A DNA stretch of 64,000 nt from positions 62,001-126,000 of the forward strand of contig QBVU01000002.1 in assembly GCA_003284275.1 (NCBI GenBank), read 5' to 3'. Below, one piece after another: positions 20,092 to 29,937 of this stretch (within the stretch, counting starts at the first letter, position 1; each line of letters opens with the position of its first letter). Source of the stretch: Pelagibacteraceae bacterium AG-313-A04. Lineage in GTDB: Bacteria > Pseudomonadota > Alphaproteobacteria > Pelagibacterales > Pelagibacteraceae. The notes under the pieces are model-generated. The model was not told the origin of the DNA, did not search any database, and saw nothing but the letters and a program-made list of their open reading frames with translations. A program made the position numbers and the translations under genes.

Positions 20092-22146
20092 CTAATTATT
20101 TGTCCCATTTTTTTTAATTTTTTGACGAATTTGACGACACTCACTCATTGTTTTTGATGAACGTGAAATAGAGTTAGTGTAATAATAGTCAAGTTTTCTA
20201 ACAAAAATATTCTCATTGAAAAAACTTGTTTCAATATTATTTGTTTTAATTGCCGACTTTTTTGGAAGTTGGTTTATCCCTGAAAAATTTGGAACAGTTT
20301 CTAAAACTTCTTTTCTTAGCTCATCAAAATTAGCTGTCTTATCTTTAAAACCTAATTTTTTAATAATTCGATTGAAAATTTTCCAATCTTCTAATGCTTC
20401 CCCGATAGGATAGGATGCTTTTTTGCCTTCTTGCACTCTTCCTTCAAGATTTTCATACAAACCATTTTGTTCAGTATATGCCGCACTTGGTAAAATTAAA
20501 TCTGCAATTTCTGCGCCTCTATCTCCATGACTTCCTTGATAAACAATAAATTCATCATTTTTTTGAAATTCTAAATTATCAGATCCTAATAAATATAAAA
20601 GTTTGAATTTTCTATTTTTTAAATCATCAAAAAAAGATAAGGATTTTTCTTTTTTGCTTTGTAAAATTTGTAAATCTAAAAGACCTATTGTTGATGCGTT
20701 TTGTACAAGTATATTTAATCCATTCCAGTTCTCATTAATAAAATTATTTTTTGTTAAAAACTTTTTAAATTCTTCATATATATATCCTCCGCTTTTAAGC
20801 TCTAAAGCAGATTCTCCGATGATGATTATTGGTTTTTTTGCTGATAAAAGTTTTTGAGAAAAATCGTGTTCTTTATTAACAATTTTTTTTACATCTTCTG
20901 TACTGTCTCCAATTATTTCATATTCGTAGGTTAATTCACCAGGATTTCCTATTGAAAAAATTGGAATTTTTTTTTGTACAAATGTTTTTCTTATTCTAGC
21001 GTTTAAGATTGTTGCTTCATGTCTTGGGTTGGTGCCGATTAGCAAAATTAGATCTGCATTTTCAATTCCTGTTATTGAAGAGTTAAAAATATAATTCATT
21101 TTTTCATCTGAATTTATGTAAAAATTTTTTTCTCTGAACTCTAAATTTTCACTTTTTAGTGTTTTGAATAACTTCTTAAAGCTCAAAGCATTTTCCATAT
21201 TGACCATATCACCAATATGACCAGCAATTTCATTAGGTTGAACGGAATGTATTTTATTAACTAAAAAATCTATGGCTTCGTCCCATGTAGATTTTTGTAA
21301 TTTATTACTTTTTTTAATATATGGAACATCTAGTCTTTGCTTTAATAAACCATCACAAGAATATCTTGTTTTATCAGATATCCACTCCTCATTAATTTCA
21401 TTGTTTAGTCTTGGTAAAATTCTTTTTACCTCCCAATTGTAAGTATCAATTCTTATGTTTGAACCTACGGCATCCATCACATCTACACTTTCCGTTTTTT
21501 TAAGCTCCCATGGTCTTGCTTCAAAAGCATAAGGTTTAGATGTAAGTGCTCCTACAGGACACAAATCAATAACATTCGCAGACAACTCTGACTCCATAGA
21601 TTTTTCCAAGTAAGTCGTGATTTCCATATTTTCACCTCTACCAATGGCACCAATTTCTGGAACTCCCGCAACTTCTGTTGCAAATCTCACACATCTTGTA
21701 CAATGAATGCATCTTGTCATTTGAGTTTTTATCAAAGGTCCCATATATTTTTCTTTTACATCTCTTTTATTTTCAACAAATCTTGATTTATCTACTCCAT
21801 AATAAAGAGACTGATCTTGTAAATCACACTCTCCACCTTGATCACACACAGGACAGTCTAATGGATGATTGGCTAATAAAAATTCCATTACACCTTTTCT
21901 AGCTTTTTCTACTAATGTAGTATTTGTTTTTATATTCATTCCCTCTGTAGCTGGCATAGCACAAGAAGCAATTGGTTTAGGTGCTTTCTCTAATTCAACT
22001 AAACACATTCTACAATTTCCAGCGATTGATAGTTTTTCGTGATAACAAAATCTTGGTATCTCAACATCTGCGAGCTCGCAAGCCTGAAGAACTGTCATTC
22101 CTTTTTCAAACTCAATCTCTTTTCCATTTATAGTTATTTTAGGCAT
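20092..22146 (-). CDS. nuoG: NADH dehydrogenase subunit G
   Basis: The largest peripheral subunit, carrying one 2Fe-2S and two or three 4Fe-4S clusters. From the ATG at 22146 ([16 protein letters not shown]) it has 684 residues; an upstream extension to 22173 lies inside nuoF and is not expected. The N-terminal ferredoxin fold shows [18 protein letters not shown]. Then come [29 protein letters not shown] and a C-terminal molybdopterin-oxidoreductase-like domain with little metal-site conservation, as usual. It overlaps nuoF by 8 bp. Confidence 0.96.
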   Translation of the reverse strand: MPKITINGKEIEFEKGMTVLQACELADVEIPRFCYHEKLSIAGNCRMCLVELEKAPKPIASCAMPATEGMNIKTNTTLVEKARKGVMEFLLANHPLDCPVCDQGGECDLQDQSLYYGVDKSRFVENKRDVKEKYMGPLIKTQMTRCIHCTRCVRFATEVAGVPEIGAIGRGENMEITTYLEKSMESELSANVIDLCPVGALTSKPYAFEARPWELKKTESVDVMDAVGSNIRIDTYNWEVKRILPRLNNEINEEWISDKTRYSCDGLLKQRLDVPYIKKSNKLQKSTWDEAIDFLVNKIHSVQPNEIAGHIGDMVNMENALSFKKLFKTLKSENLEFREKNFYINSDEKMNYIFNSSITGIENADLILLIGTNPRHEATILNARIRKTFVQKKIPIFSIGNPGELTYEYEIIGDSTEDVKKIVNKEHDFSQKLLSAKKPIIIIGESALELKSGGYIYEEFKKFLTKNNFINENWNGLNILVQNASTIGLLDLQILQSKKEKSLSFFDDLKNRKFKLLYLLGSDNLEFQKNDEFIVYQGSHGDRGAEIADLILPSAAYTEQNGLYENLEGRVQEGKKASYPIGEALEDWKIFNRIIKKLGFKDKTANFDELRKEVLETVPNFSGINQLPKKSAIKTNNIETSFFNENIFVRKLDYYYTNSISRSSKTMSECRQIRQKIKKNGTNN

Positions 22147-23470
22147 TTTTATTCTCCAATAAATGTTGATCAACTAAATAAGGGTTGTTCAATTTTTTCT
22201 TAATCAAAGGTTCTTCTCTACAACGGCTCTCCACTTCTTTTCTAAAATGTCTTAACAAACCTTGGACTGGCCAAGCTGATCCTTCACCAAATGCACAAAT
22301 AGTATGACCCTCAATTTGTTTAGTTACATCAGAAAGTAAATCTATGTCACTAAAAGTTGCTTTTCTTTTAACCACTCTATCTAAAATTCTCCACATCCAA
22401 CCTGATCCCTCTCTGCATGGAGTACATTGACCACAACTCTCATGTTTATAAAACCTAGCAATTCTAGCCATGCACTCAACAATATCCTGATTTTTATTAA
22501 TAACCACTATCCCTGCAGTGCCTAACCCACTTTTATTTTCAATTAAAGAGTCAAAATCCATTGTTAAAGTATCGCAAACTTTTTTTGGTAATAAAGGCAT
22601 AGATGAGCCACCTGGAATAACTGCTTGAAGATTATCCCACCCTCCAACTACTCCTCCAGCATGTTTTTCTATTAAATCTTTTAGAGGAATTCCCATTTCT
22701 TCCTCAACGTTGCATGGAGCATTTACGTTTCCTGAAATACAAAATATTTTAGTCCCAGTATTTTTTGGTCTACCTATTGAGGCAAACCATTTACCGCCTC
22801 TTCTTAAAATTGTTGGAACCACAGCAACGGTTTCTACATTATTGACTATTGTAGGACATCCGTACAAACCAACTAGTGCTGGAAAAGGTGGTTTTAATCT
22901 TGGTTGACCTTTATTGCCTTCGATGCTTTCCAATAAAGCGGTTTCCTCACCACAAATATATGCTCCAGCTCCATAATGAATATGAATGTCAAAATCCCAT
23001 CCAGAACCACAGGCATTTTTACCTAAGAAATTTTTAGCATAGGCCTGATTAATCGCTTCTTGTAATCGTTTACCTTCATTTAGATACTCTCCTCTTATAT
23101 ATATATAACAAACATGAGCATTAACTGTGTAACCTGCAATTAAACATCCTTCGATTAATTTTTGAGGCTCAAATCTTAAAATATCTCTATCTTTACATGT
23201 TCCAGGCTCAGACTCATCTGCATTAATTACTAGATAGTGTGGACGTGATCCAACTTCTTTTGGAGCAAATGACCATTTTAAACCAGTTGAAAATCCTGCT
23301 CCTCCTCTTCCTCTTAGTTCAGAAGTTTTCACCTCATTAATTATCCATTCACGACCTTTAGAAATTAAATCTTTAGTATTTTTCCAATCATCACGTTTTA
23401 TTGAATTTTCAATATCCCATCCAAATTCATTATAAAGATTTTTAAATATTCTATTTTCTTTCTTAAGCAT
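22139..23470 (-). CDS. nuoF: NADH dehydrogenase subunit F
   Basis: The NADH- and FMN-binding subunit, also holding cluster N3. The 443-residue protein has the FMN/NADH glycine-rich motif [45 protein letters not shown] and the 4Fe-4S motif [12 protein letters not shown] with a fourth Cys in HTICAFG. It overlaps nuoE by 8 bp and nuoG by 8 bp. Confidence 0.97.
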   Translation of the reverse strand: MLKKENRIFKNLYNEFGWDIENSIKRDDWKNTKDLISKGREWIINEVKTSELRGRGGAGFSTGLKWSFAPKEVGSRPHYLVINADESEPGTCKDRDILRFEPQKLIEGCLIAGYTVNAHVCYIYIRGEYLNEGKRLQEAINQAYAKNFLGKNACGSGWDFDIHIHYGAGAYICGEETALLESIEGNKGQPRLKPPFPALVGLYGCPTIVNNVETVAVVPTILRRGGKWFASIGRPKNTGTKIFCISGNVNAPCNVEEEMGIPLKDLIEKHAGGVVGGWDNLQAVIPGGSSMPLLPKKVCDTLTMDFDSLIENKSGLGTAGIVVINKNQDIVECMARIARFYKHESCGQCTPCREGSGWMWRILDRVVKRKATFSDIDLLSDVTKQIEGHTICAFGEGSAWPVQGLLRHFRKEVESRCREEPLIKKKLNNPYLVDQHLLENKNA

Positions 23471-24068
23471 GTTTTTCTCCGTTGCTTATTGAAATTTTTT
23501 CTGGGGAAGTATTTTTTCTCCCACGATATGAACCAGGTTTTAAAGGTTTATCATTTATTAGAGAAATTAGTATTTCTTTTGTGCTTTTTTCATCTAAGTC
23601 TTCATAGTAATCATCATTTACTTGTACCATGGGTGCACTGACACATGCTCCAAGACACTCCACTTCCATCCATGAACAGTTACCTTTTTTTGAAATTTCA
23701 TTTTCATTTGGAGATATATTTTCTTTACATAATTTTACAATTTTATCGGCACCTCGTAATAAGCAAGGTGTTGTAGTGCATACCTGTATAAAATGTTTTC
23801 CTACTGGTGCTAAATTATACATTGTGTAAAAAGTAGCTACCTCATAAACTGAGATATATGGCATGGCAAGATATTTAGCTATATGTTTCATTGCTGCTAA
23901 AGGTATCCAGTTATCATTCTGTCTTTGAGCTAAATAGAGTAAGGGCATCACTGCACTTTTTTTGTTTTTTTCTGGGTATCTTTTTAAGATTTTTTCAATT
24001 TTTTTCAAATTTTCGTCTGAAAATTTAAATTCTTTTGGTTGATTATCATGTATTTTTTTTATGCTCAT
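23463..24068 (-). CDS. nuoE: NADH dehydrogenase subunit E
   Basis: The thioredoxin-like 2Fe-2S subunit (cluster N1a) that docks on NuoF. In 201 residues the ligands are the two cysteines in [11 protein letters not shown] and the two in [17 protein letters not shown]. An N-terminal helical region contains [16 protein letters not shown] and the [11 protein letters not shown] segment. The last 25 residues ([12 protein letters not shown]...) are a polar tail. It overlaps nuoD by 4 bp. Confidence 0.96.
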   Translation of the reverse strand: MSIKKIHDNQPKEFKFSDENLKKIEKILKRYPEKNKKSAVMPLLYLAQRQNDNWIPLAAMKHIAKYLAMPYISVYEVATFYTMYNLAPVGKHFIQVCTTTPCLLRGADKIVKLCKENISPNENEISKKGNCSWMEVECLGACVSAPMVQVNDDYYEDLDEKSTKEILISLINDKPLKPGSYRGRKNTSPEKISISNGEKHA

Positions 24069-25240
24069 CTATCTACCTCTCCAAAAACAATGTCTAATGA
24101 GCCAAGCACAGCTGGGACGTCTGCCAACATATGGCCGCGAATTAGATAATCCATAGCTTGTAGATGGGAAAATCCCGGAGCTCTTATTTTGCATCTATAA
24201 GGTTTGTTGCTTCCATCAGATATTAAATAAACACCGAACTCACCTTTTGGTGCCTCTACAGCTGTATAAACATCTCCCTTGGGTACTCTGTATCCTTCAG
24301 TAAATAATTTAAAGTGGTGTATTAATGCTTCCATTGATTGTTTAATATCGTCTCTGTTTGGAGGTGAGATTTTATTATCTATGGATATAACTGGGCCCTT
24401 CGGCAATCTTTCAATACATTGTAATATAATTTTTACACTTTCCCTCATTTCTTCAATTCTACAAAGATATCGATCGTAACAGTCACCATTCTTTCCGACT
24501 GGAATTTTAAAGTCTAAATCTTTGTAAATTTCATATGGTTGCGATCTTCTTAAATCCCAAGGAACACCTGAACCTCTTAACATAACGCCAGAAAAACTGT
24601 GATCAAGAGCCTCTTGCTTCGTGACAATACCTATTTCAACATTACGCTGTTTAAAAATACGATTATCAGTAAGTAATCCCTCTAGATCATCGATTATTTT
24701 GGGAAACGACTTACAAAATTTTTCAATATCCTCAACAAGTTTCATTGGGATATCTTTGTGCACTCCTCCAGTTCTAAAATAATTAGCATGTAATCTTGAT
24801 CCGGATGCTCTTTCGTAAAAGGTCATTAAAGTTTCTCTTTCCTCAAAACCCCACAGAGAAGGTGTAAGGGCTCCTACATCTAAGGCTTGAGTAGTAACAT
24901 TTAAGATATGACTTAAAATTCTGCCAATTTCACAGAATATTACTCTTATGTATTTTGCTCTTATGGGTACTTCTACTTTTAACAATTTTTCAGCTGCTAA
25001 TGCAAAAGCGTGCTCTTGGTTCATAGGTGCTACATAATCTAACCTGTCGAAATAAGGTAAAGCCTGAGTGTAAGTTTTTTGCTCTATTAATTTTTCTGTC
25101 CCTCGATGAAGAAGGCCAATATGCGGATCGGCTTTTTCAACTATCTCACCGTCTAATTCTAATATTAATCTTAACACTCCATGTGCTGCTGGATGCTGTG
25201 GTCCAAAATTAAGGCTTAATGATTTAGTTTTTTTTGCCAT
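24065..25240 (-). CDS. nuoD: NADH dehydrogenase subunit D
   Basis: The 49-kDa-type subunit related to hydrogenase large subunits; with NuoB it forms the quinone-reduction site. The 391 residues begin with [16 protein letters not shown] (quinone-site His in HPAAHG), then [28 protein letters not shown] and a C-terminal DIVFGEVDR, all family hallmarks. It overlaps nuoC by 17 bp, a long overlap for this operon. Confidence 0.97.
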   Translation of the reverse strand: MAKKTKSLSLNFGPQHPAAHGVLRLILELDGEIVEKADPHIGLLHRGTEKLIEQKTYTQALPYFDRLDYVAPMNQEHAFALAAEKLLKVEVPIRAKYIRVIFCEIGRILSHILNVTTQALDVGALTPSLWGFEERETLMTFYERASGSRLHANYFRTGGVHKDIPMKLVEDIEKFCKSFPKIIDDLEGLLTDNRIFKQRNVEIGIVTKQEALDHSFSGVMLRGSGVPWDLRRSQPYEIYKDLDFKIPVGKNGDCYDRYLCRIEEMRESVKIILQCIERLPKGPVISIDNKISPPNRDDIKQSMEALIHHFKLFTEGYRVPKGDVYTAVEAPKGEFGVYLISDGSNKPYRCKIRAPGFSHLQAMDYLIRGHMLADVPAVLGSLDIVFGEVDR

Positions 25241-25838
25241 CTTTTTCTGAGTTTTTTATTTCTTTTATATAATTTGTGCCTTCCCAAGGGCTTTCAAAAT
25301 CAAAATTTCTGTAATTTTGCTCAAGCTTGACTGGTTCATAAATAACTTTTTTATCCTTTTCGCTATATCTAACTTCATTAAAACCCGTTAATGGAAAATC
25401 TTTTCTCAATGGATGACCTTTAAAACCATAGTCTGTCAAAATTCTTCTTAGATCTGGATGATTTTTAAATTTTATCCCATACATATCAAAGACTTCTCTT
25501 TCCATCCAATTAGCTGAGGGAAATATTTTTGTAAGAGAGTTTACAGATTGATCTGTTTCAAATTTAATTAAAAGTTTAATTCTTAAATTATTTTCATGAG
25601 ATAAGAAAAGATAAACTAACTCAAATCTTTTTTCATTATCTGGATAATCAACTCCTGCAATATCAATTAGTTGTTTAAATTTACAATTTTCATTTGATTT
25701 CAAAAATTGAACTACATCAACAATATCTTTTTCATCAACTTCAATTAAAAGTTCATCATTAACTATTAAGGAATTTTTAACTTTACTCGAAAGTTCAGAA
25801 TTAACTATTTTCTCAATTTTTTGTAATTTCAAAATCAT
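25224..25838 (-). CDS. nuoC: NADH dehydrogenase subunit C
   Basis: The 30-kDa-type subunit of the peripheral arm. The ATG at 25838 ([12 protein letters not shown]), 1 bp after the nuoB stop, gives 204 residues, normal for the family. An open extension to 25952 runs antisense-free through nuoB but in another frame and is rejected. The signature [31 protein letters not shown] is present, followed by [10 protein letters not shown] and a C-terminal [12 protein letters not shown]. Confidence 0.95.
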   Translation of the reverse strand: MILKLQKIEKIVNSELSSKVKNSLIVNDELLIEVDEKDIVDVVQFLKSNENCKFKQLIDIAGVDYPDNEKRFELVYLFLSHENNLRIKLLIKFETDQSVNSLTKIFPSANWMEREVFDMYGIKFKNHPDLRRILTDYGFKGHPLRKDFPLTGFNEVRYSEKDKKVIYEPVKLEQNYRNFDFESPWEGTNYIKEIKNSEKDGKKN

Positions 25839-25839
25839 T

Positions 25840-26376
25840 TTACCTTTTAAGAGAGCCTTCTCTTCTAATTTTCTTTTGAAGTTGTAAAATTCCGTATAAT
25901 AAAGCTTCTGCTGATGGAGGGCAGCCTGGTATATAAATATCGACAGGCACAATCTTATCGCATCCTCTCACAACAGAATATGAGTAATGGTAATATCCGC
26001 CTCCATTCGCGCAACTTCCCATGGACACAACATATCTTGGTTCAGGCATTTGATCGTAAACTTTTCTTAAAGCTGGAGCCATTTTATTCGTTAATGTTCC
26101 CGCTACAATCATTACGTCTGACTGTCTTGGTGAAGCTCTTGGAGCAGCACCAAATCTCTCAAGATCATATCTTGGCATTGAAGTTTGCATCATTTCAACG
26201 GCGCAACACGCAAGACCAAAAGTCATCCAGTGCAAAGAACCCGTACGAGCCCAATTAATTAAATTATCACTCGATGTTGTTATAAAACCTTTATCTGCAA
26301 AATCTTTTGCTAAATCTTTAAATTCCTCTGGTATTTCTTTTTGTTTATCTGAAAAAATGTTGTTATTTATTCCCAT
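25840..26376 (-). CDS. nuoB: NADH dehydrogenase subunit B
   Basis: The PSST-type subunit with cluster N2, the last electron donor to quinone. The start at 26376 (MGINNN) is chosen because AGGAG lies 7 bases upstream; the earlier ATG at 26397 falls deep in nuoA. The 178 residues contain [11 protein letters not shown] with the tandem cysteines, [20 protein letters not shown] and [12 protein letters not shown], giving all four ligands. It overlaps nuoA by 10 bp. Confidence 0.96.
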   Translation of the reverse strand: MGINNNIFSDKQKEIPEEFKDLAKDFADKGFITTSSDNLINWARTGSLHWMTFGLACCAVEMMQTSMPRYDLERFGAAPRASPRQSDVMIVAGTLTNKMAPALRKVYDQMPEPRYVVSMGSCANGGGYYHYSYSVVRGCDKIVPVDIYIPGCPPSAEALLYGILQLQKKIRREGSLKR

Positions 26377-26735
26377 TCCAACGCTCCTTTTTTCCATTCA
26401 TAAATAAAACCAATTGTTAAAACTCCCAGAAAAAACATCATTGACCAGAATCCTAAAGCACCTATTCCTCCTAAAGATATTGCCCAAGGAAAAAGAAAAG
26501 CAATCTCTAAATCGAAAATAATGAAAAGTATTGCAACTAAGTAAAATCTTACGTCAAATTCCATTCTTGAGTCGTCGAATGGTTCAAAACCACATTCGTA
26601 TGCTGATAACTTTTCTGGATCTGGGTTTGAGGGAGAAGCTAGATAATTAGCAACAATAAAACCTATGCTTAAAAATAAAGCTATAAATAAAAATATTATT
26701 ATAGATAAATATTCTGATAAAAAATTATAAATCAT
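26367..26735 (-). CDS. nuoA: NADH dehydrogenase subunit A
   Basis: First gene of the nuoABCDEFGHIJKLMN operon (26735 down to 12853), in which all 14 subunits are separate genes with no accessory gene between them. The 122-residue protein has three membrane helices and the ND3 loop [16 protein letters not shown] with its conserved Cys, then [22 protein letters not shown]. The 5' leader carries a small stem-loop (26756-26776), and two tRNA genes lie upstream on the same strand. Confidence 0.96.
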   Translation of the reverse strand: MIYNFLSEYLSIIIFLFIALFLSIGFIVANYLASPSNPDPEKLSAYECGFEPFDDSRMEFDVRFYLVAILFIIFDLEIAFLFPWAISLGGIGALGFWSMMFFLGVLTIGFIYEWKKGALEWE

Positions 26736-26755
26736 GTTTTTTTTATTAATACCTA

Positions 26756-26776
26756 CCTCAATACCGTAGCTTGAGG
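26756..26776 (-). other. Stem-loop in the nuoA leader
   Basis: CCTCAA (26756-26761) and TTGAGG (26771-26776) form a perfect 6-bp stem with a 9-base loop, 20 bases before the nuoA start. There is no T-run on the nuoA side, so it does not look like an intrinsic terminator. It may affect mRNA stability or initiation, or be chance. Confidence 0.4.
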
Positions 26777-26901
26777 ATTCTTATATTAATAGTGTTTCTT
26801 TATAACATTTTAACTTTAAGAGTACAGGACAGAAGGAAGCATTTTTGTTGATCGATTTATGTTAATTTTCAACTCCCTAGATGAAAACGATTATCAACTA
26901 G

Positions 26902-26979
26902 TGGCGGGAGTGACCGGGCTCGAACCGGCGACCTCCTGCGTGACAGGCAGGCGCTCTAACCAAACTGAGCTACACCCCC
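26902..26979 (-). tRNA. tRNA-Asp (GUC)
   Basis: A complete cloverleaf is read on the minus strand. The acceptor GGGGGTG pairs with CACTCCC, the D arm is GCTC...GAGC, and the anticodon arm CCTGC-CTGTCAC-GCAGG gives GUC. The T arm is GCCGG-TTCGAGC-CCGGT, and the discriminator G is followed by an encoded CCA. It is 78 bases long. It follows tRNA-Val after 17 bases and was probably made from the same transcript, with nuoA 166 bases further on. Confidence 0.96.
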
Positions 26980-26996
26980 ACAGTTGTTGAATTTAA

Positions 26997-27072
26997 TGGT
27001 GGGCGGTAAAGGACTCGAACCTATGACCCTCTCGGTGTAAACGAGATGCTCTACCAACTGAGCTAACCGCCC
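26997..27072 (-). tRNA. tRNA-Val (UAC)
   Basis: A complete cloverleaf with encoded CCA, 76 bases. The acceptor GGGCGGT pairs with ACCGCCC, and the anticodon arm CTCG-TTTACAC-CGAG gives UAC. The first 55 bases plus 10 bases upstream are repeated exactly at 31406-31470, so this gene is the integration target of the adjacent islet. Its 5' flank beyond 27082 is islet DNA, which supplies its likely promoter (27092-27119). Confidence 0.96.
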
Positions 27073-27082
27073 TATTAAATAA
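27018..27082. repeat. Direct repeat, nuo-proximal copy (att-like, inside tRNA-Val)
   Basis: This 65-bp segment is identical to 31406-31470 in the same orientation, at an offset of 4388 bp. It runs from the T-loop of tRNA-Val back to the tRNA 5' end and 10 bases of upstream flank (TATTAAATAA). At the nuo side the chromosomal tRNA continues; at the other side islet DNA begins. This is the pattern left by site-specific recombination at a tRNA gene. Confidence 0.92.
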
Positions 27083-27091
27083 TTACTGTGT

Positions 27092-27119
27092 TTTATATCT
27101 TTTAGTATAATAACGTCAA
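27092..27119 (-). promoter_or_regulatory. Putative promoter of tRNA-Val/tRNA-Asp, inside the islet
   Basis: On the minus strand TTGACG (27119-27114) and TATAAA (27097-27092) are separated by 16 bases, a close match to the sigma-70 consensus. Initiation would fall about 12 bases before the mature tRNA-Val. The sequence lies outside the 65-bp repeat, so it belongs to the islet and would replace the original tRNA promoter. Confidence 0.6.
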
Positions 27120-27169
27120 GTTATAATAGCCTTAAAAATACTCATATAACAATTTTTTGGTTACAAAGA

Positions 27170-27187
27170 GTGACGAGAGAGTGACGA
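27170..27187. repeat. Paired GTGACGA repeat, tRNA-proximal end
   Basis: GTGACGA occurs at 27170-27176 and 27181-27187, period 11 bp, with GAGA between. The same pair, same orientation and same period, is found at 31345-31362. It begins 4 bp beyond the stop of the DUF3883-type gene. One helical turn between copies suggests two protein subunits bound on the same face of the DNA. Confidence 0.75.
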
Positions 27188-27190
27188 AAA

Positions 27191-28090
27191 TTAATTGTTT
27201 TTTTTTGAAATTAAAAATCCATCATTTTCAGTTTTCCAAATATTTGAATTATCAATTAAATTTTCTTTAATATTATTAATCATTAAAATTTTATCATAAT
27301 CAAATTTTTTGGAGTTACTTAAGTCAACAGGCAATAAATACAAATAATAATTATGATTATATATCTTTGAGATATTGTATTCATTAGGAGATAGGTGAAA
27401 TTGATAGTTAGTTTTACTTACTGCCTTTACCTCAATGTAAATTTTTTCACAATTTTCATTATAACTTTGAATATCATATCCTGCGGACACATCCTCAAGT
27501 GCTATATGGAGGACTTTAAGTGTTTTATCTATTTTCTTTAATTTTAAAACCTCATTTTCATAAACCAATTTTTCAGCGTCCTGACCTAGTTGTTCTTTAG
27601 ATTTAAGCTCTTCTTTTAATTTAAAAGGTGACTTTTTTTGTTTCTTAATTTTATTTAGTATTTCATTATTTATAATAATGTATTCATCGTTTTCGTTTTT
27701 AATTATTCCTAAACTAATTAAAAAGTTCCTCATGTCACTTGTTTGATAATTAAAATATTTATCTGGTTTGAATTTAAATTTATTATCTTTATCTAATGTA
27801 AAATTTTGTAAATATTGCTTTAATAAAACAAAATTAATATTATTTTTTTGAAAAATTTTATTAATTAAAATTTCTTTAAAACTTTTTGTTTTATCTTTTA
27901 ATACTTTGATTTTATCTCCCTCGATTTCAAAAATATCATTCTCAAATAAAAAATTTAAATTTTCTCTTACATGAGTGTGATCTCGCGAATAATTTATTTT
28001 TATATCTGACGTGTCTCTACCCTCAAGTGATAACTCGTAAAGTTTTTCTAAATTTTGAAAATTAATATTTTCGAATAAATCAAAATTCAT
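27191..28090 (-). CDS. DUF3883-type nuclease-like protein of the islet
   Basis: Third gene of the islet operon, 299 residues. The N-terminal half (1-150) has no motif I recognise. Residues about 168-250 resemble DUF3883: LGQDAEKLVYENEVL, then VSAGYDIQSY (Asp206), IYIEVKAVSKT (Glu220, Lys222) and LSPNEY. The spaced Asp and ExK are the pattern of PD-(D/E)xK nucleases, and all three residues are present, so activity is possible. DUF3883 domains often accompany helicases in defence loci, but the substrate here is unknown. The start overlaps the helicase gene by 4 bp. Confidence 0.8.
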   Translation of the reverse strand: MNFDLFENINFQNLEKLYELSLEGRDTSDIKINYSRDHTHVRENLNFLFENDIFEIEGDKIKVLKDKTKSFKEILINKIFQKNNINFVLLKQYLQNFTLDKDNKFKFKPDKYFNYQTSDMRNFLISLGIIKNENDEYIIINNEILNKIKKQKKSPFKLKEELKSKEQLGQDAEKLVYENEVLKLKKIDKTLKVLHIALEDVSAGYDIQSYNENCEKIYIEVKAVSKTNYQFHLSPNEYNISKIYNHNYYLYLLPVDLSNSKKFDYDKILMINNIKENLIDNSNIWKTENDGFLISKKNN

Positions 28091-29937
28091 ATATTTAAAT
28101 CAGAATAAAGATTATCCCAGTCTTCATCTTCAGGGTGGCTGAATGTTAAATTATCACTTTCTATTACTTGCATTTGTCTATTAGCTTTTTGAAAAACACG
28201 TTCATAAACTTTCGTATCAATTGAGTTTTCATAATGTAAAAAATGATAATAAACAGGAAATTTTTCAGAACCTCCAACACGATGAATTCTATCTAGTGAT
28301 TGAAGAAATTCTGATGTGTTGTAGTTCATGTCATAATAAATAGCATTATGACAAGCCTTGTGTAATGAAATTGACTCTGAGCAAGCCTGTGGAATTGCGA
28401 CTAAAGCATTCAAGTTTGAAAGTTTGTCATTAAATTCATCGCTAATTTTCTCTCTGTCGTCTAATTTTGTTTTTCCAGTTATAACCTTAATATTTATTCC
28501 TTCGGCATTTAATTCTTTTAATATTAAATCTATTGTTTTTAAATGAGTTGACCAAATTAATACTTTTTCGTTTTTTTTAATTAATGTTTGACAAATATTT
28601 TTAAGATATTCGATTTTAGCTGGTTTTTCATTTAAATCGTATTTGGCAATTAGATTTTGTAAATCTTGGTCATTAAGTAAATTTTCATCGCCTTTACGTA
28701 AATCTGGAGGAATCGCTGTAATCAAATTTTTCACGTAAGAACATGTTTGTCGTAGTCTTATCATTCTTGCTCTCTGAATTTTTTTTATCAATTCAATATT
28801 TTTTAAGTAGTCAGATTTTGTATAAAATTTAATTTTGGTAATTATAGCCTTATGGATTTTGCCTTCTATAGGATTCATTTTAACTAAATATGGTTTGATA
28901 AAATTAGGTTTTGATAAACCTAACTGTTTTTTTGTAACCCTTGTGTAAAAAGGATAAATCTTTTCATTTATTAAATCAGCTGCTTGTTCGAAATTTTTAT
29001 TGTCAATAAATACTTCAATTTCAGCTTTTTTACGTGAATTAATTATTTCATCATTTGGATATAAAAAATCAAAATAATTATAAAAATCTTTAAAATCTTG
29101 TGGCATTGGTGTCCCAGTTAAAATAATTTTATACTTACTAAGATAACGCAATTCAAGAATTGACCTTGACCAAAGGCCTCCAATCTTTTTTATGTTATGT
29201 GCTTCATCAATAACTAATAAAAATTTTTTTGTTAAGAAAAATTCTTTTAATAAGCTCAAATCGTTAGTAACTGTTGAAAAATGACAAGCGAATACCTCGC
29301 TCTTACTTTTACCTTCGTATAATCTTTTTCTTTTAACTTTATTTTCATCTAAAATTTTTAACCTTGAATCTCTTCCTAAATTTAATTTGAATTCTCTATT
29401 CCAAGACAGATAACAATTTTTTGGTCCTATCAAAAAAATAGCATCGATTTTATTTTGTAGTTTTAGATATTCATAAAAAGCTAATACAACAGATGTCTTT
29501 CCACTTCCTGGAACAGAAAAATTTGCAGCACAATCTGAATTGAATAAGTGAAAAAGGCTTTTTTTTTGATGGTCTTTTAGTTCTCTTTTTAGATAGTTTA
29601 TCTTTTTATCAAAAGAAGAAAAATTTTTATCATTTAGATTGTCTTTGATTTTTTCTAATCTTTTAATCTTTTCCTTAAATGAACTATCTTTTTCATTTTT
29701 TTCTTTTAAAATTTTTTTAGTATTATCACAAATAGTGAAATTATAATCATTATCTTTAAAAAATTGAATTAATTCTTTTAAATTTAAATCATTTGACTTA
29801 GTTTCAAATTTTAAGTTGTGATCATCGATGAGCTTAAAACCAAAATATTTTATTTGAAGTTTTGTACTAGTTGGTATTTTTTCTTTTGTAAGTAATGAGA
29901 ATTTGTTATTGCGGTATTCTAAGTGAAGAGACACCAA
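28087..29937 (-). CDS. SNF2-type superfamily 2 helicase/ATPase of the islet
   Basis: Middle gene of the islet operon, 616 residues. After a non-helicase N-terminus (1-115) come SVPGSGKTS (Walker A, about 141-149), VIDEAHNIK (DEAH, 244-247), LTGTPMP (273-279) and, in the second RecA domain, IWSTHLKT (about 461-468) and QSLDRIHRVGG (motif VI, 546-556). All motifs needed for ATP hydrolysis are intact. No nuclease or methylase domain is fused. The frame opens with TTG (29937) then GTG (29934), straight after the ParB-like gene's TAA, and no early ATG exists, so translation is probably coupled. Confidence 0.9.
   Translation of the reverse strand: MVSLHLEYRNNKFSLLTKEKIPTSTKLQIKYFGFKLIDDHNLKFETKSNDLNLKELIQFFKDNDYNFTICDNTKKILKEKNEKDSSFKEKIKRLEKIKDNLNDKNFSSFDKKINYLKRELKDHQKKSLFHLFNSDCAANFSVPGSGKTSVVLAFYEYLKLQNKIDAIFLIGPKNCYLSWNREFKLNLGRDSRLKILDENKVKRKRLYEGKSKSEVFACHFSTVTNDLSLLKEFFLTKKFLLVIDEAHNIKKIGGLWSRSILELRYLSKYKIILTGTPMPQDFKDFYNYFDFLYPNDEIINSRKKAEIEVFIDNKNFEQAADLINEKIYPFYTRVTKKQLGLSKPNFIKPYLVKMNPIEGKIHKAIITKIKFYTKSDYLKNIELIKKIQRARMIRLRQTCSYVKNLITAIPPDLRKGDENLLNDQDLQNLIAKYDLNEKPAKIEYLKNICQTLIKKNEKVLIWSTHLKTIDLILKELNAEGINIKVITGKTKLDDREKISDEFNDKLSNLNALVAIPQACSESISLHKACHNAIYYDMNYNTSEFLQSLDRIHRVGGSEKFPVYYHFLHYENSIDTKVYERVFQKANRQMQVIESDNLTFSHPEDEDWDNLYSDLNI

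Noticed and set aside
25839-25952. N-terminal extension of nuoC into nuoB
   Set aside because: The extra residues are out-of-frame nuoB coding sequence; the ATG at 25838 gives a normal NuoC.
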